Source: Candidatus Shapirobacteria bacterium UBA2283
GTDB lineage: Bacteria > Patescibacteriota > Microgenomatia > UBA12405
NCBI GenBank assembly: GCA_002345725.1
Contig: DDWP01000080.1
Span: 1 to 18,113, forward strand
Reading direction: 5' to 3'
DNA: 18,113 nt
Shown: positions 1 to 5,751 of the stretch, piece by piece
How the letters are laid out: each line of letters opens with the position of its first letter
Position numbering within the stretch: position 1 is the stretch's first letter
Notes under the pieces: generated by a model
Database searches by the model: none
Seen by the model: the letters and a program-made list of their open reading frames with translations, nothing else
What the model was told of the DNA's origin: nothing
Position numbers and translations under genes: made by a program

Positions 1-95
1 TTATCGGTTAACTTTGTTACCAAATCACGTATACCACTAGTGCCAAATCCTACTCCAGTTTCCACTCTTAGATCAGTTAATTTAATTTTCATCAT
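1..95 (-). CDS. Phosphohexomutase (phosphoglucomutase/phosphomannomutase), 5' end only
   Basis: Reading the minus strand from an ATG at 95 gives 31 codons that stay open to the window edge. They include the N-terminal signature FGTSGIRDLV, very close to the FGTSGxRG motif that opens alpha-D-phosphohexomutases, which interconvert hexose 1- and 6-phosphates for cell-surface sugar synthesis. The catalytic phosphoserine loop lies outside the window. Two ATGs are adjacent (95 and 92). I chose 95 because a TAAAAT hexamer on the minus strand (106-101) ends 5 nt before it, the same spacing seen at other genes here. It is divergent from the FKBP gene with only 27 bp between. Which sugar is used cannot be told from this fragment. 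Confidence 0.75.
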   Translation of the reverse strand, partial: MMKIKLTDLRVETGVGFGTSGIRDLVTKLTD

Positions 96-100
96 TAGTT

Positions 101-116
101 ATTTTAACTGTATAAT
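101..116. promoter_or_regulatory. Back-to-back -10 elements for the divergent phosphohexomutase and FKBP genes
   Basis: TATAAT at 111-116 on the plus strand ends 6 nt before the FKBP ATG (123). TAAAAT on the minus strand (106-101) ends 5 nt before the phosphohexomutase ATG (95). At these distances the expected transcription start is at or next to each start codon, so both messages are probably leaderless. No convincing -35 boxes are visible. Confidence 0.6.
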
Positions 117-122
117 CTGATA

Positions 123-467
123 ATGACACAAATAGATACTCAACTCAAAATCGAAGATATAACAATTGGTACTGGCCCAGAAGTCAAGTCTGGTGACAAT
201 ATCTTAATTCACTATCTTGGAACTCTGGAAAATGGTCAAAAGTTTGACAGTTCTTATGACCGCAAAGAGCCATTTGAAGTTCAAATTGGTGTTGGTTATG
301 TTATTAAAGGTTGGGATCAGGGTGTTGTTGGTATGAAAGTCGGTGGTAAGAGAAAATTAACTATACCTCCAGAATTAGGTTATGGTTCTCGTGAGATTCC
401 TGGAGTTATCCCTGCTAATTCTACTTTGATTTTTGAAGTCGAACTCATCGAAATCTTTAACGACTAA
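123..467 (+). CDS. FKBP-type peptidyl-prolyl cis-trans isomerase
   Basis: A 114-residue single-domain FKBP, the size of human FKBP12 plus about five N-terminal residues. It catalyses cis-trans isomerisation of X-Pro bonds and acts as a folding helper. With no signal peptide it should be cytoplasmic. The FK506-pocket residues are all present at a constant +5 offset from FKBP12 numbering: Tyr31, Phe41-Asp42, Phe51, Val60-Ile61, Trp64 (in VIKGWDQGVVGM), Tyr87 and Phe104. The start codon follows a TATAAT by 6 nt and has no ribosome binding site. The gene stands alone, and a separate consensus promoter for the next gene begins 5 nt after its stop. Confidence 0.93.
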   Translation: MTQIDTQLKIEDITIGTGPEVKSGDNILIHYLGTLENGQKFDSSYDRKEPFEVQIGVGYVIKGWDQGVVGMKVGGKRKLTIPPELGYGSREIPGVIPANSTLIFEVELIEIFND

Positions 468-471
468 AATC

Positions 472-501
472 TTGACACTTCGGCTTTTCTTCGGGTATAA
501 T
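472..501 (+). promoter_or_regulatory. Consensus sigma-70-type promoter for the radical SAM gene
   Basis: A perfect TTGACA (472-477) and a perfect TATAAT (496-501) are separated by 18 bp. The predicted start near 508 gives a leader of about 50 nt before the ATG at 559. This is one of the few genes in the window with a real 5' leader. No clear Shine-Dalgarno is seen in it. Confidence 0.75.
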
Positions 502-558
502 TTTTTCTTAGTTTAAAGTTATTTTTACTTTTTACTTTTGAACTTTGTTTTTACCCGT

Positions 559-1641
559 ATGGATTTATACGAAAAGATGTCTATTCTTGGTCCTGGTGCT
601 CAATACGATACTTGTGGACCTCGTGACTTTGGTCAAACCACCAATATTCCTGGTGTTTACCATGCCCAATTCAATGGGCATTCTTGCCGTTTGTTTAAAG
701 TTCTTCAGACCAATCAGTGTCGCAACAATTGTCACTATTGCGCTTTTCGTCGTGATCGTGATTGTTCCAGGACTACTGCCAGTTCCGATGAAGTTGCTTC
801 GGCTTTTGACTCAGCCTTCCGTCGTCGGTTAGTCGATGGACTTTTCCTATCTTCTGGTATTGTCAACAATGCCGACACTACCATGACCAATCTCCTCGAC
901 ACTGTTCATATCCTTCGTCAGCGTTATCGTTATCAAGGTTACGTCCACCTCAAGATAATGCCTGGCAGCTCTCCTTCTATTATTCGTGAAGCCGTTAAAG
1001 TTAGTCAACGAATTTCTCTAAATATCGAGTCTCCCACAGAGTCAGACCTGAGCAGTCTTTCTCCCGACAAAAACCTTAAAGACGGATTTTTTCATACTCT
1101 TTTTGAGATAAACAAACAAATCCGTCAAGTTAAGTTTTATGGTCTTCGTACCCCTAGTCTGACTACCCAATTCATTGTTGGTGCTGGTCGGGAGACCGAT
1201 CGTGATTTAGTTTCTACTACCAGTCTTCTTTACTCCCAATTTGGTCTCAAAAGAGTTTTTTATTCTTCTTTTCGTCCAGTCGCCGACACTCCACTAGCTT
1301 ATTTACCGCCATCTCCATTGATTCGTCAAAACCGTCTTTATCAAACCGACTTTCTCCTTCGTTTCTACAACTTCACTCCATCCGATCTTTCTTTTGACTC
1401 GCTCGGAAATCTTTTAGACTCTGTTGATCCCAAAACAGCTTGGGCAAATTCTCATCCAGAATATTATCCAGTTAATCTAAATCGTGCCACCGTCGATTCT
1501 CTTTTACGTGTTCCCGGTCTTGGCCCGACCTCTGTTCAAAAAATTATTTCTCTCCGTCAACAGCATCCCATATTTTCTCTAACATCTCTTTCACATCTTC
1601 GTCTTCAAGTTTCTAAGCTTATGCCTTATGTTTGCTTTTAG
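559..1641 (+). CDS. Radical SAM protein with C-terminal helix-hairpin-helix (putative DNA modification/repair type)
   Basis: A 360-residue radical S-adenosylmethionine protein. The iron-sulfur motif CX3CX2C (QCRNNCHYC) is at about residues 54-61 from the ATG at 559. The last ~56 residues contain a helix-hairpin-helix DNA-binding motif (VPGLGPTSVQKI). This combination, and the opening MDLYEKMSILGPGAQYDT, fit the family annotated as putative DNA modification/repair radical SAM protein (TIGR03916). That identification is from memory of the family. The reaction is not established. An in-frame TTG at 538 would add seven residues, but I prefer the ATG because the added residues look unlike family N-termini. 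A uracil-DNA glycosylase lies 2.3 kb away on the other strand, but it is family 1 and not the radical-SAM-linked type. Confidence 0.85.
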   Translation: MDLYEKMSILGPGAQYDTCGPRDFGQTTNIPGVYHAQFNGHSCRLFKVLQTNQCRNNCHYCAFRRDRDCSRTTASSDEVASAFDSAFRRRLVDGLFLSSGIVNNADTTMTNLLDTVHILRQRYRYQGYVHLKIMPGSSPSIIREAVKVSQRISLNIESPTESDLSSLSPDKNLKDGFFHTLFEINKQIRQVKFYGLRTPSLTTQFIVGAGRETDRDLVSTTSLLYSQFGLKRVFYSSFRPVADTPLAYLPPSPLIRQNRLYQTDFLLRFYNFTPSDLSFDSLGNLLDSVDPKTAWANSHPEYYPVNLNRATVDSLLRVPGLGPTSVQKIISLRQQHPIFSLTSLSHLRLQVSKLMPYVCF

Positions 1642-1647
1642 TATAAT
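1642..1647 (+). promoter_or_regulatory. -10 element (TATAAT) for the M29 aminopeptidase gene
   Basis: A perfect TATAAT overlaps the stop region of the radical SAM gene and ends 5 nt before the ATG at 1653. The predicted transcript is leaderless. No good -35 is visible at the usual distance. Confidence 0.55.
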
Positions 1648-1652
1648 CAATC

Positions 1653-2855
1653 ATGAGCTATCAGCCGTCACAAAAAATCTTAGATAACTATGCCAAAGTA
1701 TTGGTCAATTATGCACTTAATAGTGGGCAGGGTATTAAAAAGGGTGAAGTGGTTTTTCTCCAAGTACCCGAATCAGCCAAGCCACTATTACTTTCTCTTT
1801 ATCAAGCAGTCTTAACTTCTGGGGGCCATCCTATTGTTCAGTATTTGCCCGATGAGATGGAACATCAATTCTTCAACCTTGCCTCCGATCACCAACTAGA
1901 TTTTTTTCCTGCCAAATTCCTTAAAGGTAAAGTCGAGCAAGCCGACCACTTCATAACTGTTCTGGCCGAGACAAATCTGCACGAGCTTGAAGGTGTCGAT
2001 CCTCAAAAGATTATGCAGAAGAATATTGCTCTAAAACCATATTTAGACTGGAGAAATAAAAAAGAAAATCTAGGGAAATTTACCTGGACTCTTGGTCTTT
2101 ATCCGACTCCAGCTATGGCCCGAGAAGCCAAGACTACTCTTAAGTCATGTTGGGAGCAGGTTATTAGAGCTTGTTATCTTGATGTCTCTGATCCTATTGA
2201 AACATGGCAATCAATTGGCCATGAAATTCATCGTCTTAGGGCTTCTCTCAATTCCCTTGATATTGACTCGCTCAATATCATATCGACCAATACCGATTTG
2301 ATGATTGGTCTTGATAAAAACCGTCGATGGTTAGGGGGTGATGGTCGCAATATTCCTTCATTTGAGATCTTTATTTCTCCTGATTATCGTCGGACTCAAG
2401 GACACATCTCTTTCAATCTTCCTCTTTATCGATATGGCAATGAAATTCGCGATATTTATTTAGAGTTTAATAACGGTCTTGTTACTAAAGCTACCGCTTC
2501 AAAAGGTGAAGCCGTTTTAAAGAAAATGATTGCTACCAAGAATGCCGATAGAGTGGGTGAGTTTTCTCTTACAGACCGACGTCTTTCTCGGATAAACAAA
2601 TTCATGGCCGAGACTCTTTATGATGAGAATTTTAGTGGTAGATACGGCAATACCCATCTTGCCCTAGGTGCGGCATTCCCTGAGTCATACCCAGGTAAGA
2701 TCAATAAGATGTCCACGTCCGACTTTGATAAATTAGGCTTCAATGATTCTGTTATCCATACCGATATTATCGCCACTACCAATCGTACTGTCACCGCCAA
2801 TCTTACCAATGGTAAAAAACTAGTTATCTACAAAAACGGTAAATTTACCGTTTAA
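1653..2855 (+). CDS. M29-family metallo-aminopeptidase (AmpS/AmpT-like)
   Basis: A 400-residue protein of usual length for peptidase family M29, cytoplasmic two-metal aminopeptidases that trim peptides from the N-terminus. Most ligand positions known for AmpS/AmpT line up: Glu238 (NIPSFEIF), Glu303 (RVGEFSL), His335 (GNTHLALG), His369 and Asp371 (SVIHTDI). Spacings are close to the family's. The position seven residues after His335, which I recall as a conserved Tyr, is Phe342 here. A GGDGRNIPSFE loop precedes the first Glu, as in the family. It starts 11 bp after the radical SAM gene but has its own -10. Its stop overlaps by 4 bp the end of a convergent membrane-protein gene. Confidence 0.9.
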   Translation: MSYQPSQKILDNYAKVLVNYALNSGQGIKKGEVVFLQVPESAKPLLLSLYQAVLTSGGHPIVQYLPDEMEHQFFNLASDHQLDFFPAKFLKGKVEQADHFITVLAETNLHELEGVDPQKIMQKNIALKPYLDWRNKKENLGKFTWTLGLYPTPAMAREAKTTLKSCWEQVIRACYLDVSDPIETWQSIGHEIHRLRASLNSLDIDSLNIISTNTDLMIGLDKNRRWLGGDGRNIPSFEIFISPDYRRTQGHISFNLPLYRYGNEIRDIYLEFNNGLVTKATASKGEAVLKKMIATKNADRVGEFSLTDRRLSRINKFMAETLYDENFSGRYGNTHLALGAAFPESYPGKINKMSTSDFDKLGFNDSVIHTDIIATTNRTVTANLTNGKKLVIYKNGKFTV

Positions 2856-3166
2856 CTATTCTTTTGAATTATTTTCCAGTGATATAAGTACAGAGGTGTA
2901 CCGATTATAATCATTGCCAAAGAGTTTGATAATTCGCTTTGTCGCTGTTGTTTTACTTGCTGGTCCTGTTGAGCCATTTGCTCTTCCATGCTCATATATC
3001 CTGGCTCACCTTTTACACCCATTGAATAAATAGGATATCTATCAGCATCTTTTAGGATAAAAGTTTTTAATCCGAGGTTAACCATTTGTATTCCTCCGAT
3101 CACTACCACCAGTAAACCGACAAAAGAGAATAGATATAAATAGAGCAGTCTTAAACTAAATTTCAT
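2852..3166 (-). CDS. Small two-TM membrane protein, unknown function
   Basis: A 104-residue protein with a hydrophobic N-terminal helix (about residues 6-28, LLYLYLFSFVGLLVVVIGGI) and a second near the C-terminus (about 83-98). Between them is a soluble stretch containing a Gln/Glu-rich run (MEEQMAQQDQQVKQQRQ). I do not recognise the family. Similar short membrane proteins are frequent in CPR genomes. I chose the ATG at 3166 over one at 3181, because the shorter form opens with a basic residue followed directly by the membrane helix, and a TAGCAT hexamer ends 5 nt before it. It is convergent with the aminopeptidase gene (4-bp overlap) and divergent from ssb (20 bp). Confidence 0.7.
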   Translation of the reverse strand: MKFSLRLLYLYLFSFVGLLVVVIGGIQMVNLGLKTFILKDADRYPIYSMGVKGEPGYMSMEEQMAQQDQQVKQQRQSELSNSLAMIIIGTPLYLYHWKIIQKNS

Positions 3167-3171
3167 AATTA

Positions 3172-3182
3172 ATGCTATCATA
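3172..3182. promoter_or_regulatory. Overlapping divergent -10 elements between the membrane-protein gene and ssb
   Basis: TATCAT on the plus strand (3176-3181) ends 5 nt before the ssb ATG at 3187. The same bases lie in a near-palindrome, CTATCATAG, that reads TATGAT on the minus strand. A further minus-strand TAGCAT (3177-3172) ends 5 nt before the ATG at 3166. Only one polymerase could occupy this site at a time, so the two genes may compete for it. Confidence 0.45.
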
Positions 3183-3186
3183 GATC

Positions 3187-3639
3187 ATGGCATTTTCAAT
3201 CAACATCGCAATCGTTACTGGTAACGTTACCCGTGATCCAGAATTAAGATTCACTCCAAGTGGACAGGCTGTTTGTAGTTTTGGTATCGCTACCAATCGC
3301 TCAATTAAAAAAGGTGATCAATGGGAAGATGTCGCCACTTTTCACAATATCGTTCAATGGGGTAAAGCCGCCGAATATACTGCTAGTGTTCTTAAAAAAG
3401 GGATGAAGGTATCAGTTTCCGGTCGTATTGACAATCGCTCTTACGATGCCAAAGATGGTACCAAAAAATATATTAGTGAGATTGTCGCCGACACAGTTAT
3501 TCCTTTCACCGATAGACATTCAAATTCTGGTACCGAGTATCCTACCAAAACTCAAGAGTCCAATAATGTAGAACAATTACCCGACAAGACCGTTGAAACA
3601 GTCGAAGACATTGTTATACCTGATGAGATGCCGTTCTAG
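3187..3639 (+). CDS. ssb: Single-stranded DNA-binding protein
   Basis: A 150-residue SSB that coats single-stranded DNA during replication, repair and uptake. The N-terminal ~110 residues form the OB-fold with family motifs: GNVTRDPELRFTPSGQAV, the WEDVATFHNIVQWGK strand and the GMKVSVSGRI segment. A polar, low-complexity linker follows. The C-terminal tip DEMPF is a variant of the acidic DDDIPF tail that recruits partner proteins. The start follows a TATCAT by 5 nt, so a leaderless message is likely. Its last 26 bp overlap a convergent small gene. It could serve ComM and DprA, encoded further along, in DNA uptake, but nothing here links their expression. Confidence 0.95.
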   Translation: MAFSINIAIVTGNVTRDPELRFTPSGQAVCSFGIATNRSIKKGDQWEDVATFHNIVQWGKAAEYTASVLKKGMKVSVSGRIDNRSYDAKDGTKKYISEIVADTVIPFTDRHSNSGTEYPTKTQESNNVEQLPDKTVETVEDIVIPDEMPF

Positions 3640-3880
3640 TTGTCCCTCTAACTATTGCCGTCCTACGGCATCCAGGCATTACACAAGTCACGTTCGCTTC
3701 TAATCCAACCATACCATCATTAGTATCAGTATATCCAGTTACTCTACCATTACCTTTATGTCCATCGTGTTTTCCCAGTACTGCCGGTAATACTTCACCC
3801 ATTGTAAATGGTTCTGGTGTAGCAAACTTCCCCTCTCCAACAGGACGTTTAATTACTATTCTGTCTGCTGTCTCAATCAT
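3614..3880 (-). CDS. Small hypothetical protein (88 aa) behind a G10/A9 tract
   Basis: I do not recognise this 88-residue product. It has no membrane helix or signal peptide. It is rich in Gly, Thr and Val and has two cysteines in CVMPGC near the C-terminus, too few for an obvious zinc site by themselves. Support for a real gene is mainly contextual: it begins exactly where expected behind a perfect minus-strand TATAAT (6 nt before the ATG), fills the space between ssb and ung, and is followed directly by ssb coding sequence. The 26-bp convergent overlap with ssb is a warning, because the C-terminal part may be non-essential read-through. Confidence 0.5.
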   Translation of the reverse strand: MIETADRIVIKRPVGEGKFATPEPFTMGEVLPAVLGKHDGHKGNGRVTGYTDTNDGMVGLEANVTCVMPGCRRTAIVRGTTRTASHQV

Positions 3881-3886
3881 ATGGCG

Positions 3887-3892
3887 ATTATA
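3887..3892 (-). promoter_or_regulatory. -10 element (TATAAT, minus strand) for the 88-aa gene
   Basis: The minus strand reads TATAAT from 3892 to 3887, followed by six bases and the ATG at 3880. The position of a -35 box (about 17 bp further upstream, near 3910-3915) falls inside the homopolymeric G tract, so no ordinary -35 exists. Confidence 0.55.
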
Positions 3893-3905
3893 TCATCCAT
3901 TCTCT

Positions 3906-3924
3906 CCCCCCCCCCTTTTTTTTT
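3906..3924. repeat. Homopolymer tracts C10 then T9 (G10 preceded by A9 on the minus strand)
   Basis: Ten C (3906-3915) are directly followed by nine T (3916-3924), in the 71-bp gap between ung and the 88-aa gene. On the transcribed minus strand this is A9G10, just upstream of the -10. Such tracts are prone to slipped-strand length change and also to sequencing error. It is the longest G/C homopolymer I saw in this AT-rich window. Confidence 0.9.
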
Positions 3925-3951
3925 GCCACCAAGCACCTCCCACTGTAATTC

Positions 3952-4602
3952 CTACCACCCAATCGGTTCTTTCCCGTTAAAAATGAGATAAGTATTAGTT
4001 TGGGAAAACGGTTTCGAACCAAAGAATCCGCTATGAGCCGCAAAAGGGGACGGATGAGGCGACTTTAGGACTAAGTGTTTTGTGTCATCGATTACTTTAC
4101 CCTTGTCTTGGGCATATTTACCCCATAGTATAAACACTAAGTTGTCTCGTTTTTCTGACAAAACTTTAATTACCATGTCAGTAAATTCCTCCCAACCTCT
4201 TTTTTGATGTGATCCGGGTGTGTTTGCTCTCACCGTTAAAGTTGAGTTTAGTAAAAGTACTCCTTGTTTTGCCCACCGACTAACATCTCCGCTTGTTCCT
4301 AAGTCCCTTTTTATTTCTTTGTAAATATTTTGTAACGATGGTGGGAGTCGAACACCATTGTTAACCGCAAAACACAATCCATTTGCCTCACCGTCACCGT
4401 GGTAGGGGTCTTGTCCCAAAATTACCACTTTTACCTTATCAAACGGTGTTTCCCAAAATGCCCGAAATATAAATTTGGATGGAGGGTATACAGTCGATGT
4501 CTTATATTCCTCTTTCACAAATTCTGCCAATTTCACAAAATAATCCTTTTCAAACTCCTGTTCCAGCACCTCCTTCCACGACGGTTCAATTAATACTTTC
4601 AT
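3952..4602 (-). CDS. ung: Uracil-DNA glycosylase, family 1
   Basis: A 216-residue Ung that removes uracil from DNA to start base-excision repair. The water-activating motif GQDPYHGDGEANG is at residues 63-75, with catalytic Asp65 and the uracil-stacking position Phe78. LLLNS with Asn119 is the uracil-specificity segment. The minor-groove Leu-loop equivalent HPSPFAAHSGFFG carries catalytic His183, where many homologues have Leu followed by Ser. Length and motif order are typical of family 1. The gene starts 14 nt after the upstream minus-strand gene, with a TAGATT hexamer 5 nt before its ATG, so it probably has its own promoter. Confidence 0.95.
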   Translation of the reverse strand: MKVLIEPSWKEVLEQEFEKDYFVKLAEFVKEEYKTSTVYPPSKFIFRAFWETPFDKVKVVILGQDPYHGDGEANGLCFAVNNGVRLPPSLQNIYKEIKRDLGTSGDVSRWAKQGVLLLNSTLTVRANTPGSHQKRGWEEFTDMVIKVLSEKRDNLVFILWGKYAQDKGKVIDDTKHLVLKSPHPSPFAAHSGFFGSKPFSQTNTYLIFNGKEPIGW

Positions 4603-4607
4603 ACTTT

Positions 4608-4613
4608 AATCTA
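4608..4613 (-). promoter_or_regulatory. -10-like element for ung
   Basis: The minus strand reads TAGATT from 4613 to 4608, fitting TAnnnT. It ends 5 nt before the ung ATG at 4602 and lies between the stop of the upstream gene and ung. The match is weaker than at neighbouring genes. The case rests mostly on the repeated spacing. Confidence 0.4.
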
Positions 4614-4616
4614 TCA

Positions 4617-5423
4617 TCAAACCATTACCTTCTTAAAGTCTAGAAATAGTGAAACAAACTTCGGCTTATCTTCATTCTTATGAGAAGATGGGTTCTCCTC
4701 TTCTCTAATAGCATCACATCTTTGAGAGAGTAAGGTTTTATCAATAGAATATTGAATTTCCTTTCCGTTTTTAATATAAAGGTTTTTAATTTCATCACTA
4801 TCGTCACCAACTGCCACCTTACTAACAGCTAATAATTCAAGTGATTTTTTATCCGTCTCATCACAGATATCTTTTAAATACGGTAGATATATTCTATATG
4901 AGTTTATAAGAGAAAAATCAACCTTTCTGTCTTTTTGATCTTCTCTGAACGCAGCCACTATACCCGATACATAATCAATATCTGAATTGAGTTTTTCGAC
5001 AGATGAATAAAGATCAGCATACATATTTATCAAATCAAGACTTAAAAGTTTAAGGCCCAAACCACTGCTCAAGAATAACTTATCAAATCTCAGTACAAAA
5101 CGGACGTTATCATCATTTGTATTTTCAATAGCATCAGTTATCGATGCTAGATTTCTTGACATATTCACACGAAGAGGAGTCAGCTCCTGTTCTAGTTGAA
5201 CAATGGTATTTCTGTGCTCAAAGTATTTTTCAACTCTTTTGTCATTAACTCTTCGCTTCGATTCAAAATGGTTCGTAAACCAACCAGCAAAAAATCCACC
5301 AAATAGTCCACCCCAAAAACCCGCTGCCATTTCGGAAAGTGCAAAAAAACTACTAATGTTACCCAAATCAAAAAAAGGGGACGGTGCCATTGTTGGAGTT
5401 GGTAATTGTGGGCCAATTATCAT
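4617..5423 (-). CDS. Single-pass membrane protein with coiled-coil cytoplasmic part, unknown function
   Basis: A 268-residue protein I cannot assign. A Pro/Phe-rich N-terminus leads to one Gly/Phe-rich membrane helix at about residues 33-51 (AAGFWGGLFGGFFAGWF). A basic stretch (ESKRRVNDKR) follows, suggesting the remainder is cytoplasmic. Residues ~60-165 look helical and coiled-coil-like, with heptad Leu/Ile. The tail is charged. The ATG at 5423 sits directly on the end of a tRNA-derived fragment and lacks the -10-before-start pattern of other genes. An internal ATG (5390) is also possible. It looks accessory and may have arrived with an integration event at the adjacent tRNA pieces. Confidence 0.65.
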   Translation of the reverse strand: MIIGPQLPTPTMAPSPFFDLGNISSFFALSEMAAGFWGGLFGGFFAGWFTNHFESKRRVNDKRVEKYFEHRNTIVQLEQELTPLRVNMSRNLASITDAIENTNDDNVRFVLRFDKLFLSSGLGLKLLSLDLINMYADLYSSVEKLNSDIDYVSGIVAAFREDQKDRKVDFSLINSYRIYLPYLKDICDETDKKSLELLAVSKVAVGDDSDEIKNLYIKNGKEIQYSIDKTLLSQRCDAIREEENPSSHKNEDKPKFVSLFLDFKKVMV

Positions 5424-5449
5424 GTGACCTCTGGAAGAATTGAACTTCC
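5423..5449 (-). other. tRNA-derived T-arm plus acceptor 3' strand (fragment 3)
   Basis: On the minus strand a perfect T-stem GGAAG/CTTCC (5449-5445 with 5437-5433) encloses a T-loop TTCAATT. Then come a 7-nt acceptor-like strand AGAGGTC (5432-5426), a discriminator A and CA. The 5' half directly upstream (GGGCCAT, 5504-5498) does not pair with this acceptor strand, so the two do not make one normal tRNA. Six of the seven acceptor bases can pair with GACCTC at 5469-5464, giving only an acceptor/T-arm minihelix without D or anticodon arms. Confidence 0.6.
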
Positions 5450-5462
5450 TTTTTAAAACCCT

Positions 5463-5569
5463 TGAGGTCTGGAGACTTCTGTTCTGCCGATGAACTAATG
5501 GCCCGAGTCTACAAATTAATTTTGTGGACCATGCGAGAATTGAACTCGCCTTTTAAGTTTGTGACCCCA
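5463..5569 (-). other. Circularly permuted tRNA-like sequence (3' half upstream of its 5' half)
   Basis: In minus-strand order: ACTT (5558-5555), a short variable region, T-stem GCGAG/CTCGC with loop TTCAATT (5549-5533), acceptor 3' strand ATGGTCC (5532-5526) and A. A ~20-nt AT-rich spacer follows, then acceptor 5' strand GGGCCAT (5504-5498), TA, D-arm GTTC-ATCGGCA-GAAC (5495-5481), A, G, AAGT (5478-5475) and CTCCA (5474-5470). Acceptor strands pair 7/7 (one G-U) and anticodon-stem strands 4/4, with one G-A mismatch at the outer position. Joining CTCCA to the AA before ACTT gives a seven-base loop CTCCAAA, which would be a tRNA-Trp(CCA) loop. The outer flanks TGGGGTC (5569-5563) and GACCTCA (5469-5463) also pair 7/7 with one G-U. 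It may be a permuted tRNA gene or two decayed tandem tRNAs. I cannot tell whether it is expressed. Confidence 0.55.
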
Positions 5570-5572
5570 CGG
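5558..5572 (-). other. Partial copy of the tRNA-Glu 3' end, candidate attachment site
   Basis: The minus strand here reads CCGTGGGGTCACAAA. The 3' end of the intact tRNA-Glu at 14708-14782, with its next bases, reads CCGTGGAGTCACCAAA. They differ by one substitution and one missing C. It is preceded by a T-arm-like hairpin (TGGTT/AACCG with a ten-base loop, 5589-5570) that does not match the Glu T-arm, so identity is confined to the acceptor end. It could be the distal attachment site left when an element integrated into tRNA-Glu. The match is short and the acceptor strand also forms the outer stem of the permuted tRNA-like structure. Confidence 0.4.
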
Positions 5573-5687
5573 TTGGAGTTCGGGAACCAAATAATATCTG
5601 AACTCATCTTCTATTTTAAGACATTCGCCGAAGATATATCAAAGCTAACAAATCCTATTCAACTACTCCCCATTTAGAGAATATAAC

Positions 5688-5708
5688 TACAATGTGTACT
5701 TACAATGT
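5688..5708 (+). repeat. Direct repeat TACAATGT x2, 13 bp apart, upstream of the HEPN-like gene
   Basis: TACAATGT occurs at 5688-5695 and 5701-5708. The 13-bp period is a little more than one helical turn. They lie 32-57 bp upstream of the -10 of the defence-like module, a place where an activator could bind. Apart from these, the promoter and the tRNA-derived pieces, I see nothing else in 5424-5751. Confidence 0.4.
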
Positions 5709-5714
5709 ATGTGT

Positions 5715-5745
5715 TTGGAAGACAATAGAAAAATAGAGATATAAT
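5715..5745 (+). promoter_or_regulatory. Promoter of the HEPN/TIKI gene pair
   Basis: A perfect TATAAT (5740-5745) ends 6 nt before the ATG at 5752, predicting a leaderless transcript. TTGGAA at 5715-5720 could be a -35 with a 19-bp spacer, longer than ideal. Confidence 0.55.
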
Positions 5746-5751
5746 TCAGAA

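Noticed and set aside
545..832. Plus-strand ORF of 95 aa inside the radical SAM gene
   Set aside because: It is an alternative frame. The overlapping frame has the CX3CX2C motif and HhH domain.
559..4602. Functional pairing of the radical SAM/HhH protein with the nearby uracil-DNA glycosylase
   Set aside because: The glycosylase is a clear family-1 Ung on the other strand, not the partner type linked to this radical SAM family, and four genes lie between.
5423..5504. A normal tRNA from GGGCCAT (5504) to AGAGGTC (5426)
   Set aside because: The acceptor strands do not pair, the anticodon stem fails and the spacing before the T-arm is too long. A better partner for GGGCCAT lies upstream in permuted order.
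5423..5589. tmRNA
   Set aside because: A permuted tRNA-like layout recalls two-piece tmRNA, but there is no tag reading frame, no pseudoknots and the region is far too short.
5462..5677. Plus-strand ORF of 71 aa
   Set aside because: It is the antisense reading of the tRNA-derived pieces (for example the peptide TMRELNSPFK is typical antisense T-arm translation). It has no promoter or family.
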